Shown: piece by piece, positions 27,313-35,591 of the stretch
Numbering within the stretch: position 1 is the first letter of the stretch
Layout of the letters: each line of letters starts with the position of its first letter
DNA from: JAQBQB01 sp963846925
GTDB taxonomy: Bacteria > Gemmatimonadota > Gemmatimonadetes > Gemmatimonadales > Gemmatimonadaceae
Length of the DNA stretch: 64,000 nucleotides
Direction of reading: 5' to 3'
NCBI GenBank assembly: GCA_963846925.1
Contig: CAWJXW010000009.1
Location: 62,001 to 126,000, forward strand
Notes under the pieces: generated by a model
Database searches by the model: none
The model's input: the letters and a program-made list of their open reading frames with translations, nothing else
Told to the model about the DNA's origin: nothing
Program-made: the position numbers and the translations under genes

Positions 27313-27347
27313 TCATCTGCGTCATTGCCGTTCAAGTCTGCGTCATC
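27313..27347. repeat. Degenerate CTGCGTCAT repeat copy
   Basis: CATCTGCGTCATTGCCG is followed by TCTGCGTCATCG. On the minus strand these read as GATGACGCAG words related to the copy at 5471. It lies in the gap between the isomerase and ilvE, which otherwise shows nothing I can name. Confidence 0.45.
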
Positions 27348-27455
27348 GTTTCCCCTTTTCCGAAGCCAATCGTAGCCAGACGGGCGCACCAAACTTGCCG
27401 CTGATCCTCGCGCGCCACATACTCCTCCGATTACCCAGACCCTAGAATCCCGACA

Positions 27456-28424
27456 ATGGCCCCCTTCACAAAATCCGACTACATCTGGCTCAACGGCGAG
27501 CTCGTTCCGTGGGCCGACGCCACGATCAACGTCAGCGCCCACGGGCTCCAGTACGGAACCGGCGTGTTCGAGGGGATGCGCTGCTACGAGACGCCGGACG
27601 GTGCCGCCATCTTCCGTCTCGACGCCCACATTCGGCGCCTCTATCTGTCGGCGTCGTTCTACGAGATCGAGATTCCGTTCGACTTCAACCAGCTCTGCGC
27701 GGCGTCGCTCGACGTCGTGCGGGCGAACGGGCTGACGAACGCGTACCTGCGCCCGCTCGCGTTCTTCGACTCGTACAGCTTCGCCGTCTGGCCGAAGGAC
27801 TGCCCCGTGACCGTGGCGATCATCGCCGTGCCGGGCAAACCCTACTTCCAGGGTGAATCGAACCGCGGCGTCCGCACGACCGTCTCGACCGTGGCGCGCA
27901 TCGATTCGTCGACGCTGCCGCCGTTCGTCAAGGCGTGCGGCCACTACACGAACTCCGTCCGCGCCGTGCAGGAGGCCATCCGCCGCGGCTACGACGACGC
28001 GATTCTGCTCAACTCGAAGGGGGACGTCGCCGAGGGATCGGGCGCGAACCTATTCGTCGTGCGCGACGGCACGCTGATCACGAACGACCTGGACGCGTCG
28101 ATCGTCATGGGCATCACGCGCGACAGCGTCCTCGCGATCGCGCATGACCTCGGTATCGAGGTCATCGTGCGGCCGATCAGCACGACGGACATCGCGCTCG
28201 CCGACGAGCTGTTTTTCTCCGGCACTGCGGTCGAGATCATGCCCGTCACGGAAGTCGACGGACGCACGATCGGCGACGGACGCCCGGGCCTGGTCACGAA
28301 GCGCGTGCAGCAGGCGTTCTTCGACGTCGTGTACGGACGAGACGCGAGCTATCGCGAGTGGCTGGCGTACGCGTCTCACGGCGAGGGATCGGGCGCTACC
28401 AGGGAAGCGGTCGCCGGCGTCTGA
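27456..28424 (+). CDS. ilvE: Branched-chain amino acid aminotransferase
   Basis: A 322-residue PLP fold-type IV aminotransferase. Family marks are SAHGLQYGTGVFEGMRCYET, the Lys in PPFVKACGHYTNSVRA that should carry PLP, DDAILLNSKGDVAEGSGANL, and ELFFSGTAVEIMPVTEVDGR. It transfers amino groups between glutamate and Leu/Ile/Val. The N-terminus at ATG 27456 is right for the family. The C-terminus ends ~20 residues longer than usual, with a Gly/Ala tail. Confidence 0.93.
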   Translation: MAPFTKSDYIWLNGELVPWADATINVSAHGLQYGTGVFEGMRCYETPDGAAIFRLDAHIRRLYLSASFYEIEIPFDFNQLCAASLDVVRANGLTNAYLRPLAFFDSYSFAVWPKDCPVTVAIIAVPGKPYFQGESNRGVRTTVSTVARIDSSTLPPFVKACGHYTNSVRAVQEAIRRGYDDAILLNSKGDVAEGSGANLFVVRDGTLITNDLDASIVMGITRDSVLAIAHDLGIEVIVRPISTTDIALADELFFSGTAVEIMPVTEVDGRTIGDGRPGLVTKRVQQAFFDVVYGRDASYREWLAYASHGEGSGATREAVAGV

Positions 28425-28458
28425 ACCGCGCGGCACGAGCCGTGGCGCGCGCCGCGCG

Positions 28459-28958
28459 CTACGGCAGGTCCTGAGAGAATCCAGCGTGACCGTGAAGACG
28501 AGCGTCGAGTTGCTCGGAATCGCCGGCGGACGACCCTGGGTTCCGTAGGCCAACGCCGATCCGATCACGAGCCGGCGTGTGCCGCCGACCTTCATGCCGA
28601 CAATGCCCTGATCCCAACCCGGGATCACTTGACCAACGCCGAGCGTAAACCCGAACGGCGTCTTGCCGACGTTGCTGTCGAACTGCGTCCCGTTTACCAG
28701 CCAGCCGGTGTAGGTCACCGCCAGACCGTGGCCCTCGCTCGCCGCGCCGCCGGTTCCCGCGACGAGATCCTGGATGTACAGCGCGTTGGACTTCTTGGTC
28801 ATCGCCGAGATATTCACTCCGAGCGACGCGGCGTAGGTCGTCGGTCGCCGGGATCGGAGCCGCGCGGGGGCGGGGGCGACGGTTGAATCGCCAGCAGCCG
28901 GCCAGCGAGCGCGAATAGCGCGCACGCGGCCAGGAAGGTTCTTCTGTGCGGCAAGCAT
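28459..28958 (-). CDS. FKBP-type peptidyl-prolyl isomerase, frameshifted
   Basis: The core reads ISAMTKKSNALYIQDLVAG, then YTGWLVNGTQFDSNVGKTPF and QVIPGWDQGIVGMKVGGTRR, and IGSALAYGTQG, all FKBP landmarks. The N-terminal segment in another frame (LPHRRTFLAACALFALAG) is a signal peptide, and the end in a third frame reads QDLP then TAG. Breaks lie near 28955, 28850 and 28475. The intact protein would be about 165 residues and exported. It probably assists folding of periplasmic proteins. Confidence 0.75.
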
Positions 28959-28985
28959 CTCGATTTCCTGTGGTAGTTGGAAGGC

Positions 28986-30818
28986 CTAGCGGCCGGTCGT
29001 ATCGGCGGCCACGGCCGGCACGCCGTACGCTCCGGTCTGCATCCTCGGCGTCGCCTCGTTGACAACACCCGTCGGCAGCGTGAGCCGGAAGCAAGACCCT
29101 TCGCCTGGAGCGCTCGTCACCGTGAGCTCGCCACCCATGCCGTGGGCGAGGTCTCGGCTGATCGACAATCCGAGGCCGACGCCCTCGTTGGTCCGCGTCA
29201 GCGAGCGGTCGAGCTGCACGAACGGTTCGAAGATCTCGCGTTGGCGGTCGAGCGGAATGCCCGGGCCCGTGTCGCTGACTTCGATCGCGACGGTCGCGTC
29301 GTCGAGGCGACGCGCGCTCATCGTGATCGTCGCGCCGCTCGGTGAGTAGCGCACGGCGTTCGAAAGAAGGTTGAGCAGGATCTGACGCAACTTCTCGCGG
29401 TCGGCGAACGCCCCCAGCTCTGACTCGCAGCGATAGACGAGGGTTTGCTTCTTGGCCGTCGTCTGCGGCAGGACGAGCGCCTCGAGTCCTCCGAGCAGCG
29501 GATTGAGCGCCACGTCTTCCTGCGCGTACGTGACCTGCCCGCTCTCGATGCGGCTCAGGTCGAGCAAGCTGCCGATCAAGCCGAGGAGATGCGATTGGCT
29601 CGTGCGGATCCGGGAGAGGTCGCGGCGCTGCTCCTCGGTGATCGGCCCGCGCACGCCCATCTCCATCAGCTCAGCGTAGCCGCCAATCGCGTTGAGCGGC
29701 GTGCGCAGCTCGTGACTCATCGAAGCGAGGAAATCGGATTTCGCGCGATTCGCGGTTTCGAGCAGCTTTCGGTCGTCGCCGATCTGCTGCGCCATGCGAT
29801 TGAAGCTCGACGCCAAACGGACGACTTCGTCGGTACCCGCCGTCGGAACGCGCGTCGAATAGTCGCCGCTCGCGACCGAGTCAGCCGCGCTCGTCAGCTC
29901 GGTCAGGGGTCGGAGCACGCGCCGACCCACGAACCACGTGATGAGCGCGCCCACCAGAGTGAGCATCACGCCGAGCAGCGCGAGTTGTCGCGCGGTCGCG
30001 TTCGCGACCGTCAGGATGGCGGCGCGCGGCGCCTCCATCCCCAACACGAGCGGGGTACCCGCGACCCGGGCTTCGGCGAAAAGCACGCGTCCCGCGGGTC
30101 GAATGCGTTCCCCCTTTCCACCTTCGCTGGATAGGGTGGAGTCCGGGGGGGCCTCGGGGAACCCGCCGAATGACGTCCACGTGCTCCCGTCGGCATTTCT
30201 ATAGTAGCCGGCCGCCGAGTTGCCGCTCAGTTCCCGAATGGTCGCCTCGGTCTGCGGATTGGACCCGATGTGCCGCCGCGACGCGACGAAACCGAGGAGC
30301 TTGTCGCCGTCGCGAACCGGCATCACGAGCCAAAAAAGCGTGCGGCCGCCGAACCGCTGCAGCTCGCCCAGCTGCACTGAATCCACGATTCGCAGCGAGT
30401 CGAGACCGCGGTCGCGGATTGATTCCGGCTCGGGCCCTTCAGCGGGGATGTTCAGCGCCAGGGTTGCGCCGCTGTCGGTGCCGACCGATCCCAGCCGGCG
30501 CCCGGTCTCACTCCAGAGCTCTATCGGCAGGCCGGAGTCCGGTCGAATGTCGAGCCGCCGTAACGTGGCTCGGGCTGCGTTGAGATTTTGCGGCTCAGGC
30601 GATTCGAGAGCCGTTCGAATCGCCGCGTCTTCCGCGACCCGTGCAAAGCGAACCTGGGTGGTCCGAACGCCGCTCGCCGTCACCATCGCCAGCTGTCTGA
30701 CGCTCCGGTCCAACCCGACCCGCGCGTCGTTGATGGCGGCCCGGGTCAACGTTGCCCAGACGACGATCACGGCAATGCCGAGTACCGCCGCCACGATCGC
30801 GGTGCTCGCGAGTGACAA
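28986..30818 (-). CDS. Membrane sensor histidine kinase
   Basis: A 610-residue kinase. A first membrane helix (IVAAVLGIAVIVVWATL) is followed by a ~240-residue extracytoplasmic sensor region, a second helix (LALLGVMLTLVGALITWFVG) and a HAMP domain. The H-box is FLASMSHELRTPLNAIGGYA near residue 367, with N-box LLNLLSNAVRYSP and G-box VSDTGPGIPLD. All catalytic features are intact. The annotated start is TTG 30818, but an upstream start is possible. No response regulator gene is adjacent. Confidence 0.88.
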   Translation of the reverse strand: MSLASTAIVAAVLGIAVIVVWATLTRAAINDARVGLDRSVRQLAMVTASGVRTTQVRFARVAEDAAIRTALESPEPQNLNAARATLRRLDIRPDSGLPIELWSETGRRLGSVGTDSGATLALNIPAEGPEPESIRDRGLDSLRIVDSVQLGELQRFGGRTLFWLVMPVRDGDKLLGFVASRRHIGSNPQTEATIRELSGNSAAGYYRNADGSTWTSFGGFPEAPPDSTLSSEGGKGERIRPAGRVLFAEARVAGTPLVLGMEAPRAAILTVANATARQLALLGVMLTLVGALITWFVGRRVLRPLTELTSAADSVASGDYSTRVPTAGTDEVVRLASSFNRMAQQIGDDRKLLETANRAKSDFLASMSHELRTPLNAIGGYAELMEMGVRGPITEEQRRDLSRIRTSQSHLLGLIGSLLDLSRIESGQVTYAQEDVALNPLLGGLEALVLPQTTAKKQTLVYRCESELGAFADREKLRQILLNLLSNAVRYSPSGATITMSARRLDDATVAIEVSDTGPGIPLDRQREIFEPFVQLDRSLTRTNEGVGLGLSISRDLAHGMGGELTVTSAPGEGSCFRLTLPTGVVNEATPRMQTGAYGVPAVAADTTGR

Positions 30819-30994
30819 TGTCTGTGCGGCGGATAGCCGATAGCGGGTCAGGAGCCTACCCCGTGGTGTCGAAGGTCACGTTTTCCTTTGCACACTCGGG
30901 GCCGCCACGCCCCCCCCAAGTCAGAAAAGAAGCCTTGAGATCTGGTCGCGGGCCTGGTCGCACGTCGCGCCGTCCCATTCGCCAGAGAGGCTCA

Positions 30995-31633
30995 TCATAC
31001 GCCGCCGTGGGCGCGCCCTGCAAGCGGCCGCCCAGCCACCCGCTCCTTGTACCACAGGAGCTGAACTTCGTGCGGCAGATCGGGATACGCACCGCGATTG
31101 ACCGCGCCGAGCACGAACCCCTGCCGCGCATAGAATCGACAGGCGGGAACGTTGACGTCCTGCGTCTCCACCATCAGTGTCTGAATGGCCCGCGCATCGG
31201 CCCACTCCTCGGCGGCGGCCAGGAGCGCGCTGGCTACGCCGCGGTAGCGGAACTCCGTGGCGACGCGGAGGTCCCACAAACGCGCGAGATCGTCGCGCCC
31301 ATCCAGAAGGTCGACGGCCGGATCGCGCGCGATCATCGTGGCGCATCCCACCCGGTTCCCATCGACCAGTGCCGCCAGGAACGTCCAGCGCGAGACGTCG
31401 AATCGGCCCGGCCAATCGAGTGGGGCGTCTCCAGGCACCGAGTCGTAGTCCTTGATGTAAGGAACCGCGACCGGGCGGGTCGGAATGGGCGCCGCGGTGG
31501 GATCAGCCGCGATCGCGTCGAGGTCGAGCACCTCCGACACGCGAAACGCAATGGAGACCGCCGCATACTCGGCGAGCCGCTCTGCTCCGTGGACCTGAAC
31601 GTCGATCTTCACGCGACTCTGTCGAATCCTCAA
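30995..31633 (-). CDS. GNAT family N-acetyltransferase
   Basis: A 212-residue protein whose C-terminal half has the GNAT acetyl-CoA motif LWDLRVATEFRYRGVASALL followed by AEEWADARAIQTLMVETQDV and RFYARQGFVLGAVNRGAYPD. The N-terminal ~85 residues are not similar to anything I recognise. The substrate is unknown. It stands between the histidine kinase and the divergent UPF0182 gene. Confidence 0.85.
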   Translation of the reverse strand: MRIRQSRVKIDVQVHGAERLAEYAAVSIAFRVSEVLDLDAIAADPTAAPIPTRPVAVPYIKDYDSVPGDAPLDWPGRFDVSRWTFLAALVDGNRVGCATMIARDPAVDLLDGRDDLARLWDLRVATEFRYRGVASALLAAAEEWADARAIQTLMVETQDVNVPACRFYARQGFVLGAVNRGAYPDLPHEVQLLWYKERVAGRPLAGRAHGGV

Positions 31634-31800
31634 ACCACTCAGTGACCAGTGCGCCCGGCCGACGTACCGCGGTTTTCGTCGTGAAGAAAGGTACCTCTTG
31701 GCTCACGGTGGGATTCTCGATCGAATTGCGTGCGCACTCCTGAGGCGGCCAGATTGGAGGTGTCGCAGTTCCCCCCTTGCCGTGGCCTGCCGAGATCCGC

Positions 31801-34581
31801 ATGACCTCTCCGCTCCCTCCCAACGCACTTCGGTTCCGCACCTCCTCTCGAGCGCGGAGCAGGCTGCGCTGGGTCGTGCTGGGCCTGGCCGCCGCGCTCA
31901 TCTTCGATGTCCTCGTCGCGCCGTGGCTCGCCAGCAGCGCGACCGACTGGCTCTGGTTTCGAGAGATTCACTTCGAATCGGTCTTCGTGACGTCGCTCGT
32001 CGCGCATACGGTGCTCTTCTTCGTGGGGGCACTCGTCGCGTATGCGTTCATTTTTGCCAATCTTTCCGTGGCGCGTCGCGGCATCGTCGGCGTGCCGACG
32101 CCGTTCCTGAATCGAAACGGCGAGGCGATCGACCTGACGCGGTTCGTTCCCAGAATCCTCCACCTCGGCGCGCTGTTCGTGGCGTTCGTCGCCGGAGTCG
32201 TCGCGGCCGGGCAGTGGATGACGGTCCTCACGGCGCTGCACGGGTCGAGCGTCGGCGCCACCGATCCGCTGTTCGGACGGGACATCGGCTTCTATCTGTT
32301 TCGGCTCCCCGCGATTTCCGCGGCGTTGAGCATGCTCGCCGTGCTCACGACGCTGTCGCTGGTCGGCGTCGCACTCCTCTATCTCGCCGGCGGCGTCGTT
32401 TCCTTTGGCCCGCGCCGGGCGTTGATCGAGCCGGGTCCATCGCGCCACGTCGGAGCGCTGGTCGCGCTGCTGTTCATCGTCTTCGCCGCGCAGCTCTGGA
32501 TCGTCGATTCATCGGCGCTGCTGCACTCGACCACCGGACCGCTGGCGGGCGCGAGCTACGCGGACGTTCACGTGCTGCTGCCGGGCATTCGCATTTCCGC
32601 CGTCGCGGCGGTGCTCGCGGCCGGCCTCGTGGTCTACGGCGTGATTCAGGACAAGCTCCTCTGGTTCGCCGCTCTGGCGATCGGCGGCTACGCCGCCGTC
32701 GGCGTCGTGGCGCGGGGGCTCCTGCCCGTGGCCGAGCAGAAGTTTGGCGTCGCGCCGAACGAGCTGGCGCGCGAGCGCCCCTACATCGAGCGACACATCG
32801 CGGCGACGCGGCGCGCCTGGCGGCTCGACAGCGTCGCCACGCGCGACCTCGAGGGCGACATCCAGCTCACGATGGCCGACGTGCGCGCCAACGCGCCGAC
32901 GATCGACAACGTGCGACTCTGGGAGCGGGATCTCCTGAAACAGACGTTCGGCCAACTCCAGGAGATTCGCACGTACTACGACTTCGCCTCGGTGAGCGAC
33001 GACCGTTACATGATCGACGGCCGATATCGCCAGGTCCATGTCTCGGCGCGCGAGCTCAACACGACGTCGCTGCCGACGCGCAACTTCATCAACGATCGCC
33101 TCACGTTCACGCACGGCATGGGCATCGCCATGGCGCCGGTGAATCAGGTGACGGGCGAGGGGTTGCCGGTGCTGTTCATCAAGGATCTGCCGCCCGTGTC
33201 GACGATCTCGGTCAAGGTCACGCGACCGCAGATCTACTACGGCGAGCTGACGAACGGCTACGTCTTCGTCGGCACGGGGCAGAAAGAGTTCGACTATCCG
33301 GCCGGCGACAAGAACGTCTACACGAATTACACCGGGCGCGGCGGAGTGCGCGTCGGCTCGTTCCTTCGCCGGGCGCTCTACGCCTGGCAGTTCGGGTCGA
33401 TGGACGTTCTGCTGTCGTCGTACCTCTCTTCCGACGCGCGCATCCTGTATCGGCGCAACATCGTCGAACGCGCGAAGACCGCCCTGCCCTTCCTCGACTT
33501 CGACCCGGAACCATACCTCGTCGTGAGCGACTCCGGGACGCTGAAATGGATCCTCGACGCCTACACGTCGAGCGAGGAGTGGCCGTACTCGCAGCCGACC
33601 AGCGACGGCACGAACTATCTGCGCAACAGCGTCAAAGTCGTGATCGACGCGTACGACGGGACCGTCGACGCGTATCTCGCGGACCCGGGCGACCCCGTCA
33701 TTCGAACGTACGCGGCGATCTTCGGATCGATCTTCAAGCCGCTCTCGGCGATGCCGGCGGACTTGCGCGCGCACGTTCGGTATCCGGGCCAACTCTTTCG
33801 CGTTCAGACGACGCTCTACGCGCGGTATCACATGGTGGATCCGGACGCGTTCTATCATCGCGAGGATCAATGGCAGTACCCGGGCATCGAACAGGCCGCG
33901 CAAAATGCCAGCCCGTTCATGCGGCACATCATTCTGCGCCTGCCGGGCGAGTCGAATCCTGAGTTCATCTACATGACGCCCTTCACGCCGCAAGGAAAGG
34001 ACAATCTCGCGGCATGGATGGCGGCGCGCATGGACGGCGAGAACTACGGAAAGCTCGTCGTATACCAGTTTCCGAAGCAGAGTCTCGTGTATGGCCCGAA
34101 ACAGATCGTCAATCGGATCAACCAGGAGACGAGCATCTCGCAGCAACTGACGTTGTGGGATCAGAAAGGCTCTCAGGTCATCCGCGGCGAGCTGCTGGTG
34201 ATTCCGATCCGAGGGTCGCTCATCTACGTGCAGCCATTGTATCTCCGCGCCGAGGGCGGTTCGATCCCCGAGCTCAAGCGCGTGGTGGTCGCCCATGAGA
34301 ACCGTGTAGCCATGGCCGAGACGCTCGAGGAGGGACTGGGAGTCTTGTTCGGCGGAACGCTACCGGCGCGCGGGAACCTCGCGGCCGCCGATTCGACGGC
34401 GGGAGTGGCGCCGACGGCCGGCGTATCGGCAATTCCCGCCGACGTGCTACGGCAGGCCCAGGAGCACTACGACCGCGCGATCGCCGCCCAACGCGCCGGC
34501 GATTGGGCCGCATACGGACGCGAGATCGATCAGCTGGGTGCGGTTCTCAAGCAGCTGCGCGCGGGTGGCCGCAAGCCGTAG
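31801..34581 (+). CDS. UPF0182 family large membrane protein
   Basis: A 926-residue protein from ATG 31801. Seven hydrophobic helices occupy residues ~20-330 (WVVLGLAAALIFDVLVAPWL, TSLVAHTVLFFVGALVAYAF and others). The large soluble part contains the family signatures YGELTNGYVFVGTGQKEFDY and IYMTPFTPQGKDNLAAWMAA, and ends in a coiled segment with EHYDRAIAAQRAGDWA. UPF0182 function is unknown in any organism. The length is normal for the family and no frameshift is seen. Confidence 0.92.
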   Translation: MTSPLPPNALRFRTSSRARSRLRWVVLGLAAALIFDVLVAPWLASSATDWLWFREIHFESVFVTSLVAHTVLFFVGALVAYAFIFANLSVARRGIVGVPTPFLNRNGEAIDLTRFVPRILHLGALFVAFVAGVVAAGQWMTVLTALHGSSVGATDPLFGRDIGFYLFRLPAISAALSMLAVLTTLSLVGVALLYLAGGVVSFGPRRALIEPGPSRHVGALVALLFIVFAAQLWIVDSSALLHSTTGPLAGASYADVHVLLPGIRISAVAAVLAAGLVVYGVIQDKLLWFAALAIGGYAAVGVVARGLLPVAEQKFGVAPNELARERPYIERHIAATRRAWRLDSVATRDLEGDIQLTMADVRANAPTIDNVRLWERDLLKQTFGQLQEIRTYYDFASVSDDRYMIDGRYRQVHVSARELNTTSLPTRNFINDRLTFTHGMGIAMAPVNQVTGEGLPVLFIKDLPPVSTISVKVTRPQIYYGELTNGYVFVGTGQKEFDYPAGDKNVYTNYTGRGGVRVGSFLRRALYAWQFGSMDVLLSSYLSSDARILYRRNIVERAKTALPFLDFDPEPYLVVSDSGTLKWILDAYTSSEEWPYSQPTSDGTNYLRNSVKVVIDAYDGTVDAYLADPGDPVIRTYAAIFGSIFKPLSAMPADLRAHVRYPGQLFRVQTTLYARYHMVDPDAFYHREDQWQYPGIEQAAQNASPFMRHIILRLPGESNPEFIYMTPFTPQGKDNLAAWMAARMDGENYGKLVVYQFPKQSLVYGPKQIVNRINQETSISQQLTLWDQKGSQVIRGELLVIPIRGSLIYVQPLYLRAEGGSIPELKRVVVAHENRVAMAETLEEGLGVLFGGTLPARGNLAAADSTAGVAPTAGVSAIPADVLRQAQEHYDRAIAAQRAGDWAAYGREIDQLGAVLKQLRAGGRKP

Positions 34582-34716
34582 CGTCTCCGACGAGGTGATG
34601 AGGACGATCTCGCGTCGACGGGCCACTCTGTCGGTCGACTTATCGAACTGCCTTACCGCAGTCCGGGCCACCAAGAATAGAAAAGCCCGGGCGCGACCGC
34701 GAGATGAGCAACCGGC

Positions 34717-35523
34717 TCAGCGCGAGCCAGAGCGGGTCTTGCGAATGATCGCGGTGCCGGACTTGTCGGGCATGAGCACGAGCGCCTCGCCCGTCGTCGC
34801 GCGCATCTCGTCGACCGCTTGCGTCACGCCGGGCCAGATCCCCGATGCGTAATCGTGCAGGAACAGGATGCCGCCACGCGCAAGGCGAGGATAGAAGAAC
34901 TCCAGCGCTGCCTTCGTCGGCGCGTACAGATCGCAATCGATGTTCACGACGGCGTACGTCGCGCGCTCCGCGGCCGGAGTCACCGATTCCGGAAAGAATC
35001 CTTGGACGTACGTGGTCTGCTCCTCGTGCCCGACGGTCTTCCGCACAGCGTCGAGCGACGTCTCCGTGAATTGCGCGGAGCGATGGCCGTCGACGTCGCG
35101 GAGATCCCGCGCGTCGAAACCAGTGAACGTGTCGAACAGATAGACGTGCCGATCGCTCAGCGCGGCAAAGTGCGCAAGCACCGCGGCCGAGTTGCCACGC
35201 CACACTCCGAGCTCGGCGAAGTCGCCCGCCACGCCGTCGGCCAGGCAGTGCTTGATGTTGAGAATGAACGCATACAGGCGCGTGAGATCGCCGCCATTTC
35301 CGCGGCGGTTGCCGGCGATCCACGACTGATACAGAGCCCGGAACTCGGGCAGTTTGTGCAACTCGTACGCGATGTCAGGGTGATACGCCACGTGCACCGG
35401 GCCGTCGGCCCATCGCAGTCGGTCGATGAGCCGGCGCCCGAACCACGCGCGAAGTTGCCGCGCAACCGTCGAGCGCGGGCGCGGAACCTCGTTGTCGGTC
35501 GTGGGGCCTGCATTATCAGTCAC
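34717..35523 (-). CDS. TylF/MycF-like SAM-dependent methyltransferase
   Basis: A 268-residue protein from GTG 35523. The central domain has GDFAELGVWRGNSAAVLAHF, the SAM-binding Asp in YLFDTFTGFDARD, and metal-binding Asp residues in VVNIDCDLYAPTKAALEFFY, followed by GGILFLHDYAS. This is the macrocin O-methyltransferase (TylF) family, which methylates hydroxyls on sugars of natural products or glycans. No biosynthetic cluster is nearby. The first 20 residues (TDNAGPTTDNEVPRPRS) look like an added low-complexity leader. Confidence 0.85.
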   Translation of the reverse strand: MTDNAGPTTDNEVPRPRSTVARQLRAWFGRRLIDRLRWADGPVHVAYHPDIAYELHKLPEFRALYQSWIAGNRRGNGGDLTRLYAFILNIKHCLADGVAGDFAELGVWRGNSAAVLAHFAALSDRHVYLFDTFTGFDARDLRDVDGHRSAQFTETSLDAVRKTVGHEEQTTYVQGFFPESVTPAAERATYAVVNIDCDLYAPTKAALEFFYPRLARGGILFLHDYASGIWPGVTQAVDEMRATTGEALVLMPDKSGTAIIRKTRSGSR

Positions 35524-35559
35524 GACGGCCTCCCCCTCCCCCTCCCCCGCCGGATACAC

Positions 35560-35585
35560 CACGGGCCCGCTCTCGCGGGCCCGTG
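35560..35585 (-). terminator. Perfect 11-bp hairpin between M14 peptidase and methyltransferase genes
   Basis: CACGGGCCCGC (35560-35570), loop TCTC, then GCGGGCCCGTG (35575-35585). The stem is strong but no U-tract follows on either strand. It lies 36 bases upstream of the methyltransferase start and just after the M14 peptidase stop; both genes are on the minus strand. It probably ends or stabilises the M14 transcript. Confidence 0.55.
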
Positions 35586-35591
35586 CGTCAT

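Noticed and set aside
31698..33962. A 754-codon plus-strand frame overlapping the UPF0182 gene
   Set aside because: It is Arg-rich with no family motifs and is a GC-rich shadow of the real UPF0182 frame.
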